A stretch of DNA of 64,000 bases. It comes from Asparagopsis taxiformis. Taxonomy: Eukaryota > Rhodophyta > Florideophyceae > Bonnemaisoniales > Bonnemaisoniaceae. The stretch spans positions 1-64,000 of the forward strand of contig JALQPE010001976.1 of assembly GCA_030407315.1 (NCBI GenBank), given 5' to 3'. The notes beneath the pieces were generated by a model, which was not told the origin of the DNA, did not search any database, and saw only the letters and a program-made list of their open reading frames with translations. The stretch's first letter is position 1; each line of letters begins with the position of its first letter. Positions 44,501 to 53,099 of this stretch are shown here, one piece after another. Both the position numbers and the translations under genes were made by a program.

Positions 44501-45173
44501 TTGCATTGGAATCAATCACCTCGCAGACGGACACGCGTGAAGCAATCACGGAAAATCCCTGAGTGAGAAACGTTTTCTTCAACTCATCAACGCGATGCGG
44601 CCTGACCACCCTGGACACGACTGCCGGAGGAGAAACATCCAGAGGGGAAATGAAGACTGGAATGTTTCGGCAGCTCTCCGGACTTATGTCGTAGTCCACA
44701 TCCACCGGGATGGGCACTGTGCCAGGGTAGGCCAGCCTGGTGCTGCGGAGAGGCTTGTTCGGTACGATGTCACGAGCGTTGTGATCATCGACCTTCTCCG
44801 CATCCTCTGCCAAGTCGCTGCCGGACGCGATGATCATGTCCGGAGCAGGCGAACTAGGCAGAGGAGCACCAGATCCCTCGACGGCTGGCGCCGCTTCGGC
44901 AGATTGAGCCGGAAGCGGAGTTGCGGGAACGCCAGCGTCGATTGTCGGGACAACCGCGGGATCGGAAGCGGAAGGGGGGGAGGGGACGGGCTTAGGTGCT
45001 GGGCTGAGCTGGGTCAGCGCTGCAGCAGCTTCGCAAACGTCCATGGGGACAGGGGGGGCCAGAGAAGGAGAATGAGAGGGAGAAGGAGAGGGAGAAGGAG
45101 TGGGAGAATCGTTGTCACGGCGGCTGGCAGAGCGCACCTGGCGGTCGAAAGCGTTGGGGGATTGTTGAGCCAT
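41525..45173 (-). pseudogene. ParB-like plus 2OG-Fe(II) oxygenase-like protein of element E, one frameshift
   Basis: The start ATG at 45173 gives MAQQSPNAFDRQV, then a Pro/Ser/Ala-rich region. The ParB-like domain follows: VRPHRVDELKKTFLTQGFSV and YVDGSHRVTALKAIL (DGSHR codons about 44469-44486). A one-base frame change at 44379-44392 moves to the frame SSSDIYRRFGTIPVDFLLPP, homologous to SISVDFIRPPG in D2. That frame then runs unbroken to 41525: a central conserved domain (VADNVCSVMEF, RYVSIARGFKTIESPAFKYW), a long disordered linker with basic patches, then GHTDFKV (HxD, about 41893-41901), YFMMSSGADGF, VPPYSVLVGRGDLYHYGVGF (distal His) and PTRGHIYLKTE (Arg). All four oxygenase ligand positions are present, so only the single frameshift prevents a full protein. 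It is flanked on both sides by fold-back repeats. Confidence 0.75.
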
Positions 45174-45379
45174 TGCTTTGGTGAAGAAATGAGGAAAGAA
45201 GAGTGAAAGATTGAGAAATAGAGAAGAAGATCTGAACGACAAGCTGTTTTGCTGCGTAAGCTGAGTAAGATAGGCGAAACTTAGAGATCTGACATATTCC
45301 TATTAGTATACACCCTGGTAATGATATTCAGCGGTTGACCAATCCGAACCTTCCACATCACTTTTCGTTGTACGACAAT

Positions 45380-45702
45380 TACAGCTCAGGCAGTTTACCA
45401 AGGATCCTTACAGCAAAGCCATCGTTACGATGACTTTGCTGTAAGGAAACGTTTCATTACAGAGGCCAGGAATTTTTTTACCGGGTAAAGAAATCATGGC
45501 CACTGTAATGTTTTGTTTCCTGACAGCAAAGTCATCGTTACGATGACTTTGCTGTAAGAAAACGTTTTCATTACAGCGACCAGGAATTTTTTTACCGGGT
45601 AAAGAAATCATGGCCACTGTAATGAAACCTTTCCTTACAGCAAAGTCATCGTAACGATGACTTTGCTGTAAGCATCCCTGGTAAACTGCTTCATCTGTAA
45701 GC
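45380..45702. repeat. Fold-back repeat, copy 2
   Basis: Arms TTACAG...CAGTTTACCA and TGGTAAACTGCTTCATCTGTAA enclose three 37-nt CATCGT(T/A)ACGATG palindromes and two TTTACCGGGTAAA palindromes. It lies just upstream of the ParB/oxygenase start. The remaining spacer to 46237 holds no supported gene. Confidence 0.85.
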
Positions 45703-46237
45703 CGTTGGTCTCAACCCTCGCTCTCGTTTCTGTTGTCCTCCATCATCTCCACCTACCTTCCCCCTACACACCACCTCTCTAATGTCACTCTGCCCACCCT
45801 TTGGTGCATGAAATATTTTCTTACCACTGCCATAGTCTACACATACTGCTGCCTTCATACTTCTGCATGCCTACCCTTCAATCTTTCTTCCATCTTTCTC
45901 TACCGTGCTAGGCTTAGACCATGCTCTGTGCACATCTGACTTACTTAATATCATTGTATAGTTAGAAACTAGAATAATAATTACATCACTAGAGTACACT
46001 GCAAATGTTAGTAACTATGGTTGGTGTGGTACACAACACCCTACCTCCTTCATGAGTAAACTTTGCGCACAGAACCGTTCAATACCAGGTAGTGCAGCCA
46101 GCGCAAACCAGGCTTGCACGACGCAGAGTGCTCCCCAGAGCCGTCAACAGTCGTCCAAACCATCGTTGTACGATGTTCCCGGCTCCACACTTCCCTTCTC
46201 ACCCTTCCCAGGGTGGGAGACGGACGAAACTCCCAAC

Positions 46238-46528
46238 CGCTTACAGCCGAAGCCGTTTACCCGGGATGCTTACAGCAAAGTCATCGTTACGATGACTTTG
46301 CTGTAAGGAAAGGTTTGATTACAGTGGTGAGAAAATTTTACCGGGTAAAAAAATCAGCAAGAATTTTTTACCCGGTAAAAAATTGTGGCCGCTGTAATGA
46401 TTTGATTTCTTACAGCAAAGTCATCGTTACGATGACTTTGCTGTAAGAAATCAAATCATTACAGCAAAGTCATCGTAACGATGACTTTGCTGTCAGCACC
46501 CCAGCGAAACTGCATCATCTGTAAGCCT
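46238..46528. repeat. Fold-back repeat, copy 3
   Basis: Same family. Three CATCGT(T/A)ACGATG palindromes and two TTTACC(C/G)GGTAAA palindromes lie between arms beginning CTTACAGC and ending GCTTAC-like on the opposite strand. It is located between the ParB/oxygenase gene and the end of the transposase-oxygenase chimera. Confidence 0.85.
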
Positions 46529-46684
46529 TCCTCACCTCAATGTTGTAACCAAAGACGACTGCGATATTACCTTGTTCTATTCTAGTAGTGCCCACCATAG
46601 TTTCCTCCCCTTCTCATATTAAATTGAGTATTGTATATCTCCCGACCCGTCTACATACGCAAACGTCATGTACTAGCCTAACTT

Positions 46685-49573
46685 TCATCGTTTACTTGAA
46701 GGCGGCCTTGATGCCTGCCATAGAATGCTATTAAGAACTAATTTCATCAGATATCTAAACGCTCCCAGTAGTTGACATTGAAGGGAGGCTGTAGCAACTT
46801 CTCCCTGGAAGTTCGCAGTGATAGATGGGACCGGATAGGATGCTGGTACCTCACCGAAGAACGACCCTCCGTGATACACGTCCGTTCGGCATACAAGCAG
46901 GGAATACGGTGGGATGCGCACGTTCGTCACTGGCACGCGGTACTTGTCTTTCGCTGGATGACTTAGGCACACATGGCTGAACTTGGCGATACGAATGATG
47001 AACCCATCCGCACCAGCAGCCATCATGAAATATGATGGCGAGTTGAGAGGACCAGTTCCAGTTCCCTCACGGACGGGAACATCGGTATGCATAAGTTGCT
47101 CCTGACTACCTTCTGCGGTCAAAATCAGACGAAGACCCGTTTCTGGAAAGACCACCGCTTCTTCTCTTCCAAACCCGAGCTTCAGGTTCTCCGCACAAAT
47201 CGCCTTACCTAGCTCCAGAATCAGCTTGTTCCTGTACTGCCGCGCGCTTTCTTGCTCAAGGTCATCGCAGATGCTTTTCCGGTCCGTCTTGAATACACCA
47301 GTGCTGTCTTTCGGTCGAAGTGGTTTCCACGGGTTCTTCTGACTTGCACTTGAGCCACTTGTAGTACCTTGGAATGTGCTGGCCATCTGTGTGAATAACT
47401 CCTGCACTGCTTCCAAGGAAGTGCTCAGGACATGAAATGGTAAATCTTCCCCTTCTTCTGCAGCCAGTCCGAGAGTGCGAAGCTGGGTTTCTGTGGCATC
47501 CTTACGTGTCGATGCATTCCGATACTTGCTCCTGGCATGCGTCGATGTTTGCCCGTTCACTACCGAAGTGTATGCATTCTTCGTGCCACCAGTACTGCTC
47601 AGGTCATATTTGCGGAAACTGCAGATGTGGCACGGAGAGTTTGATGTGTGTCCAAGAACATCCAGGGTATGTGAAACTGCAGGATAGTCTCCAATGCTCC
47701 CCACTGGGTCTAGAAATACCACAATATCTTCTCCCTCTGCATTTTTCGTTGGGAAACCCTCTGTGCTTCCTCGCACTATATCTTGAACGATATATCGCAA
47801 TACACAATTTGTGGACACTCCCGGAGGTGGCAAACCAATCACTCGAACCGCTTGGTAGCTTCCCCTTTTCCGAGGCGGTAGATTGAGAGGTAACATATAG
47901 CATCCACCAAAACTTCCCTTCCTGCTTGTGAATGGTTCAAAGTCATCCGTGTAAAGGAGAAATCGGTAAACAAAGTAGTTTCGACCATCCTCCAGCTTTC
48001 CCCAACATGGTGCATCTTCTCGCGGAGACGCTGGGTGCCATTGCGACCTGTGGTCTCCGAAACCATCCGAGAACACCCCTGAAACACGAATTTCTTCATA
48101 GTTGGGGCTTCCTAGTCTATCGGGCGGGTTTCTGGCTTCAGCAAAGCTCGCGCCCGGTGAAAAGCAAAGTAACATGGTGGATGCTTCTCCGACCTGCTCT
48201 TTCAAATACCTGTTCACCAATACGACGTGTGGAACAATATCACCCTCTTCCATTCCAATTGGTAATAGAACGGTTATCACGTCCCCAGCTCGTGTTCCTT
48301 TTCCCTTGGCTCCTGCTCCGATTACACATTGCGATATCGCTCGCAGAGCATGCTGCCTCTCCCATTCCAATAGATGTGACATTCGCGGCTGCAGATATTT
48401 TTCGACATGCACATCATGCTCACCGTCGTGTCGAGCCTCATAGGTAACTATGGTCCTAGCATGAAGTTCCCACAACGACGTAACCGCCACTCTTCTCCTC
48501 TTCGGTTTCCCACCATCTCTGTCATTCTTCCTGAACCCTTTTGCTCTTTCGATGACGGCAACCTGACGAGCTCCTGGATGACATCGGATTCGAATTGCTG
48601 TTCCATCAGGTACATAAATGTGCTTCAAACCCTTTTTCCCATCGCTGTCAATGGGAACAACTGCTGTGCGAACGAATGGGTCGCTCAAAACACCCCTCCT
48701 GCACTTTGCAATGAACGAATCTTCAATGCTGCACTCTGCGGTTGATTTTTCTCCTTCCGAGCTTCGATTGTTCGCATCACTGCGGAATGCTTCAAAGATT
48801 GGTCGAGTCTGGACATCTTTCAGAGCCCATGTGCTTGGGAGTACAATACGAACTTTCGCCATTCCTCCACAATTGTCTCTGTCATCTGTTGTTCCACGGG
48901 TTCCTACTCCATCTCGATGCTGTGCAGCTCTTGCTCCGCTCTTTCGAAGGTCCATCGGAAACTCGATGTCACAGCTCTTTGCATAGCAGTGTTTCCTCAA
49001 GAATGGTAGTATCTTCTGTCGCATCACAGAGTCCGACGGGACGTGCTCACTTGGATCTCTGCGGAAATTCATTCCGAACAGGGTACCTTCATAGTGGGCT
49101 CTTGTCATTCTTTGAGTTCCACTCAGCTGAAGAGCCCCATACATCGCAGGCCATTGTAGTAATGCCTTGAAATCACCACATGCTTCATCCCCAGCATTTC
49201 GGTCTATCGGGCCTCCAGTTGAAATGGAATCAGAACCTCGTCCGGTTGCTTCTTCCGATTCCATTAGCGTGCTCGATGCTACGTAGATGTCACTTCCAGC
49301 TTCATCGTTGTTGCTGTACACATCAATAAAACCTTCTATTGTGTCACCCATAGGGATTGGGGACTCCAATAGGTCATCTGTGGTACACTCACGTCGTAGC
49401 TCATCACCTCTCGGGATTTCTTTGTTCATGCAGGCTGCATCACTGCTGCGGATTTCTCCCTGCAGTTTCCCAGGAAGCTGTTTACTGGGACTGGCCACAT
49501 TGAGTGAATCGAATCTCGCCTTTGTCCTACGACTTGTGGTTTTCTTTCGAATAGGAGTCCGTCTCGGAGCCAT
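46685..49573 (-). CDS. Chimeric ORF: CACTA transposase N-terminus joined to oxygenase-like C-terminus
   Basis: A 962-residue frame from ATG at 49573 (MAPRRTPIRKK, basic). To about 47415 it is homologous to the D1/D2 transposase: LLQWPAMYGALQLSG, VLPSTWALKDVQTRP, SRKGSFGGCYMLPL, and VGSIGDYPAVSHTLDVLGHT with PCHIC. It lacks everything after STHARSKYRN, including the late acidic block. It then continues directly into the ParB/oxygenase C-terminus: EAVQELFTQMASTF, SICDDLEQES, MHTDVPV (HxD), YFMMAAGADGF and TDVYHGGSFFG (distal His). After that His the frame slips by one base near 46840; the adjacent frame reads HPIRSHLSLRTS, so the conserved Arg is lost from the main frame. An internal deletion between the two neighbouring element genes explains the chimera. 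It starts 2.57 kb from the right end of E, the place the D2 transposase occupies in D2. Confidence 0.8.
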   Translation of the reverse strand: MAPRRTPIRKKTTSRRTKARFDSLNVASPSKQLPGKLQGEIRSSDAACMNKEIPRGDELRRECTTDDLLESPIPMGDTIEGFIDVYSNNDEAGSDIYVASSTLMESEEATGRGSDSISTGGPIDRNAGDEACGDFKALLQWPAMYGALQLSGTQRMTRAHYEGTLFGMNFRRDPSEHVPSDSVMRQKILPFLRKHCYAKSCDIEFPMDLRKSGARAAQHRDGVGTRGTTDDRDNCGGMAKVRIVLPSTWALKDVQTRPIFEAFRSDANNRSSEGEKSTAECSIEDSFIAKCRRGVLSDPFVRTAVVPIDSDGKKGLKHIYVPDGTAIRIRCHPGARQVAVIERAKGFRKNDRDGGKPKRRRVAVTSLWELHARTIVTYEARHDGEHDVHVEKYLQPRMSHLLEWERQHALRAISQCVIGAGAKGKGTRAGDVITVLLPIGMEEGDIVPHVVLVNRYLKEQVGEASTMLLCFSPGASFAEARNPPDRLGSPNYEEIRVSGVFSDGFGDHRSQWHPASPREDAPCWGKLEDGRNYFVYRFLLYTDDFEPFTSRKGSFGGCYMLPLNLPPRKRGSYQAVRVIGLPPPGVSTNCVLRYIVQDIVRGSTEGFPTKNAEGEDIVVFLDPVGSIGDYPAVSHTLDVLGHTSNSPCHICSFRKYDLSSTGGTKNAYTSVVNGQTSTHARSKYRNASTRKDATETQLRTLGLAAEEGEDLPFHVLSTSLEAVQELFTQMASTFQGTTSGSSASQKNPWKPLRPKDSTGVFKTDRKSICDDLEQESARQYRNKLILELGKAICAENLKLGFGREEAVVFPETGLRLILTAEGSQEQLMHTDVPVREGTGTGPLNSPSYFMMAAGADGFIIRIAKFSHVCLSHPAKDKYRVPVTNVRIPPYSLLVCRTDVYHGGSFFGEVPASYPVPSITANFQGEVATASLQCQLLGAFRYLMKLVLNSILWQASRPPSSKR

Positions 49574-50530
49574 CTTGATGTTTTTGTTCTTTTCTTCTTC
49601 GCTCAGTTTTGTTGCATAGAATACAACTCTAAACTTCTATGACATGACTACTATCTCAATACAGTACTACTACTTTTAACCGTTACGAAACCTTTCCAGG
49701 CTTTCATTCGATCCAATGAACTGGTTCACCACAATGCTTTGCCCTATGCTCATTGCTTTATGCACATTGATTGCTATTTCATCCGGACTCAACATCGTTT
49801 TGCTATCTTGTATCGCATCCCCTAACCACAAACCCAGCCAAGATGTATCCATTTCCGGAAAACGGCCGTTTATTTCGCAGTGATGCTCTAGGCACTAATA
49901 CTGAATCTGATTTTCTCATACACGTACTTCCTACTCGTATACTCTACCATTTTCGGCCCTATTTACAAGTTGAAAGCACAATCTCTCGTTGAATCGTACT
50001 CGGTGTGATATCTTAAATTAGCATAAATTTATATATTGCAATGCAGATTCACTGCTCGCTTGCAACATGAAAATTATAAAATTTCTCCCACACTGCTGTT
50101 TCCTAGCCGCCCACATCCACGTGGCCCGCTTTGACTGCCTGCCAAGTGTGCTCAGAGCATGCAATGACGTCATCGATATATACCGTCCAAATCATCACTG
50201 GAAGCGCGGACTCCTCGTCCAGGAAAGTGCGCCATTTTTCCTACTCTTCACCTCCCCCTTTCCAGTAGGCCCCATATGCTAGTGTTTTTCCTATATTTCT
50301 GTAGTGATGACGTCATTATAGACTAGAGAAGGCGGTAGAAGATACAATAATTTTGCGCCTGTTCTGCCAGGTCATGTGCTTCAAAGCGTAATTCGCACCC
50401 TAGGTATCGTTTTTCTGGGCCACCCATCGCACCGCTCCGTTTCAAATTCATCACTCTATTGTTCTCCTACACGTCATTTCCGCCCGCAGAGTGCTACTTA
50501 AACAACAGATTCTGGAGATCCCTGTTTCCA
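49574..50530. other. 5' spacer of the chimeric gene, no gene supported
   Basis: Contains only short frames; the longest, 50067-50282 (+), starts with a hydrophobic run but has no support. The chimera promoter should lie here, but no motif is distinct. Confidence 0.45.
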
Positions 50531-50535
50531 TCTTC

Positions 50536-50675
50536 ATATCCGTCGGAAACAAAGCAACAACTCTGGCTGTGGAAGCAGTACAGATCATCTATACTGCTTC
50601 CAAAGCGTAAGTTGTAGATCATCAATACTGCTTCCAAAGCCAAAGTTGTTGCTTTGTCTCCGACGGATATAAACC
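50536..50675. repeat. Inverted repeat of about 60-bp arms with duplicated inner arm
   Basis: TATCCGTCGGA(A/G)ACAAAGCAACAACT on the left pairs with AGTTGTTGCTTTGTCTCCGACGGATA on the right. TATACTGCTTCCAAAGC occurs twice inside, against one GGAAGCAGTA on the left arm. It is immediately followed by GT- and CAG-type splice-like sequences (ATGGTACGTTT at about 50680; TTTCTCAGGTTTCCAGTCGGTGAG at about 50735-50758), so it may be the 5' part of a non-coding transcript. Confidence 0.7.
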
Positions 50676-51374
50676 ATGATGGTACGTTTCCACAACTCAC
50701 GCCACTAACCCAGTTTTCTATTCGTTTTCTCTTTCTCAGGTTTCCAGTCGGTGAGTGTTCCACTTCTACTTTCATTTATCTTTCTCTCTTACCACTTCTC
50801 CACTACTTTTCTTTTCTGCCTGTGAGTACATATCTCAATTTGGGATGCAATGGTATTTGTTAAGGTACGTTAGTCTCCTAATCACCATCAATTTCCCTCT
50901 CCAATTCAACGTCACTAACTTGTTTCCTTTCTCTACATCATTTTTTCTTCTTCTCTTCATTTCCTAGCTTATTCATGCAGCTCAATCAGTTGATAGATTT
51001 CTAGACTTTTCTAGTAGTTTTAGTTTTACTCGTCGGAATAGTGTTAGTTGTAGTAGCATTTTTAACATAGGGATTGTTTATTCGCAATGTAGCCTGCGCA
51101 AATAAACAAATCCAAAGTGAAGCTTCCCATATCGCACCCTCTTAGATTGCTACCTATCCTACCGCGTATACCTCTCGCTAGCTCATAGTCACTACGAAAT
51201 AAAAATTCCTAGCCGTACTATTCTGTCCATTCCCATATGAATACCGTCCATGCCCCATCCTCATAGCGCTAGAACTGCCTTCCTCTACCCCAGAAAGATG
51301 CCCACGACAGCGTGACGCTCCATCTCATCCACCACTCCCAGACACCGAATTTTACTATATCAGGACACTACTTT
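50676..51374. other. Spacer without a supported gene
   Basis: Pyrimidine-rich tracts ending in CAG and GTGAGT/GTACGT-like sequences suggest possible small introns at about 50684-50738 and 50750-50860 (plus strand), but no coding exon could be assembled. Confidence 0.35.
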
Positions 51375-51790
51375 TACTGTCTCCAGGTGCTGCCCAGGGC
51401 AGCACGAAATACTGTCTCCAGGTGCTGCCCAGGGCAGCACGAAATACTGTCTCCAGGTGCTGCCCAGGGCAGCACGAAATACTGTCTACAGGTGCTGCCC
51501 AGGGCAGCACAAAGTACTGTCTACAGGTGCTGCCCAGGGCAGCACAAAGTACTGTCTACAGGTGCTGCCCAGGGCAGCACAAAGTACTGTCTACAGGTAC
51601 TGCCCAGGGCAGCACGAAATACTGTCTACAGGTACTGCCCAGGGCAGCACGAAATACTGTCTACAGGTATTGCCCAGGACAGTGAAAATCACTGTCTCCA
51701 GGTATTGCCCAGGACAGTGAAAATCACTGTCTCCAGGTACTGCCCAGGACAGTGAAAATCACTGTCTCCAGGTACTGCCCAGGACAGTGC
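51375..51790 (+). repeat. Tandem array of about twelve 35-bp units
   Basis: Unit ACTGTCTCCAGGTGCTGCCC + AGGGCAGCACGAAAT. The first copies are nearly identical; later ones drift to TATTGCCCAGGACAGTG. Each unit has a near-palindrome (GTGCTGCCC/GGGCAGCAC) and an ACTGTC core shared with the subterminal repeats. Because 35 is not a multiple of three and no unit has stops, all three forward frames stay open; they are not genes. Confidence 0.92.
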
Positions 51791-52133
51791 ACCGTGTTGG
51801 TTCCATCTATTGTCCCAGGCAGCGTATTTCACTATCCGGCCATGTTGCCTAGGCCAATACACAACACTATCCGCCAACACTGCCCAGTACAGTAAATTAC
51901 ATCATATCCAACTATTGAATAAATCATTAATTTTTACTGTCTCCATTCACTGCCTCAGACAGTACTGTGAGACAGTGTTTTTTACTGTCTGCAGACAGTG
52001 TTCCGTACTGTCTGCCAGACAGTGCAAATCACTGTCTCCAAGTGTGGCATTAATTTTCATTTGCCGCATAGTGATTTTTACTGTCTCAGACAGTAAAAAT
52101 CACTGTCTCGCAGTACTGTCTGAGGCCCCCTTT
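51791..52133 (+). repeat. Right subterminal repeats of E
   Basis: Dense ACTGTC/GACAGT copies continue from the 35-bp array to the right terminus, mirroring 23783-24170. Palindromic pairs such as ACTGTCTCAGACAGTAAAA are present. Confidence 0.85.
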
Positions 52134-52147
52134 TCAACACCGTAGTG
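52134..52147 (-). repeat. Right terminal inverted repeat of E
   Basis: TCAACACCGTAGTG, perfect complement of 23761-23774. The second CT of the target duplication follows at 52148-52149. Confidence 0.95.
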
Positions 52148-53080
52148 CTGACTGTTTAGCAATGCTGTGTATGCATTTCGTGAACCTCCACTGCTGCTCA
52201 TATCTTGCTTTTCGAAAATGCAGCTATGGCATGGTGTATTATTGGTGTGTCCACGGACATCCAGAGTATGCGAAACAGCTGGGTAATCTCCGATAAATCC
52301 AACAGGATCCAGGAATATGACCACGGCTTCTCCATTTGCATCTTTCGCTGGAAAACCGTCTGTACTTCCCTTCACAATGTCGGGTACAACTCTCTCAATT
52401 ACAACATTTGTTGAAACTCCCGGGGGAACGAATCCAAGAACGCGGACTGCGTGGAAGCTTGCTCTCTTGCTTGGCTGTATGCCTAATAGAAGCATATAGC
52501 AGCCACCAAAACTTCCTTTCCGGCTTGTGAACGGCTGGAAGTCATCAGCATATAGCAGAAATCGGTATACGATATATTTCCTGCCATCTGAAAGATTCCC
52601 CTCACTGCAGGCATCCATACGTTTAGAGCCGGGGTGCCATCTAGACCTCTTGTCTGGAGCTCCTATGAGCTGGACGTCTTTCACCCGAATTTGTTCGCGA
52701 TGTAGCTGCCCAGTTGCTCCCCTTGTGGAGCAAATGAGAAAAGTCGCATGTTCAGAGCGTCCCTTTTTCAGATGTCTGTTCACGAGTAGTAACTCTTCAA
52801 ATGTGCTCCCATCAGACTTACTTTTTGGCCGAAACAGAGTGATAGCGTCACCTGCCCGAATATCATTGTTGCAATGTTCTCCGTCGAGCGTTGTGGTGGA
52901 GACGACACGCCTCGCATTTCTTTTCTCAGTTTCTTCCATTGCATCGATTTGCGGGCCTATCACATCTTCCATATTTGATTCTTGTTGTTCTTCTCCGGTT
53001 GCAAGATAACTTGCAATGATGATAGCTTCAATTCTCCAGTCACTCCTTGCTGCAAAACTTCTTCTGCTCCTAGAATTCTT
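52148..53080 (-). pseudogene. Middle part of the D1 CACTA transposase gene
   Basis: Nearly identical, on the other strand, to about 57192-58122 of D2. It contains SRKGSFGGCYMLLLGIQPSK, VGFIGDYPAVSHTLDVRGHT and PCHSCIFEKQDM, ending YTALLNSQ at the E insertion. Upstream, at RSRRSFAARSDW, it meets the CACTA end of D2 at 53081. The first third of the gene should therefore lie beyond the right window edge. Differences from D2 include a Leu for Pro in GGCYM(L/P)LG and Ala for Asp in NGE(A/D)VV. Confidence 0.9.
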
Positions 53081-53099
53081 CACTACTATGTCGGAAATC

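Larger units (their letters stand above)
23761..52147. mobile_element. Element E: 28,387-bp CACTA transposon
   Basis: The left end is CACTACGGTGTTGA and the right end is TCAACACCGTAGTG, a perfect 14-bp inverted repeat starting with CACTA. It is flanked by a CT duplication and inserted in an otherwise continuous transposase frame whose uninterrupted version is present in D2. Both ends have clustered ACAGTA-type subterminal repeats, as is usual for CACTA elements. Cargo, left to right: accessory coiled-coil gene (+), solo ParB-like gene (+), NB-ARC relic (-), tubulin cofactor D relic (+), secreted-protein fragment (-), methyltransferase-SET gene (+), ParB/oxygenase gene (-), transposase-oxygenase chimera (-). 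The size is much larger than a typical plant CACTA element. No intact transposase of its own is visible, so movement would need a relative. Confidence 0.92.
17813..53080 (-). mobile_element. CACTA-type element D1 (minus strand, interrupted by E and D2)
   Basis: D1 is defined by near-identity, in opposite orientation, to D2 (53081-64000): ParB/oxygenase gene 17813-21292, spacer 21293-21997, and transposase 21998-23758 continuing at 52148-53080. Element E (23761-52147) lies inside its transposase gene, and D2 is inserted at 53081. Its own outer ends are not seen. The transposase 5' end should lie beyond base 64000, past the far end of D2. The left end may lie before base 1 or in sequence I could not delimit, so the left coordinate given is only the end of its last recognised gene. 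Confidence 0.75.

Noticed and set aside
3204..45242. Giant-virus insertion or bacterial contamination, suggested by DNA methylase and ParB-like genes
   Set aside because: CACTA termini with target duplications, TNP2-type transposases, SET fusion and an intron-bearing TBCD relic point to nuclear eukaryotic transposons; no viral capsid, polymerase or packaging ATPase was seen.
51312..51755. Three overlapping forward ORFs with repeating LPRAA/PGQ peptides
   Set aside because: They arise from a stop-free 35-bp tandem repeat that is open in all three frames; not protein genes.
51375..51790. CRISPR array
   Set aside because: The 35-bp units are contiguous with no unique spacers, and the context is a eukaryotic transposon end.
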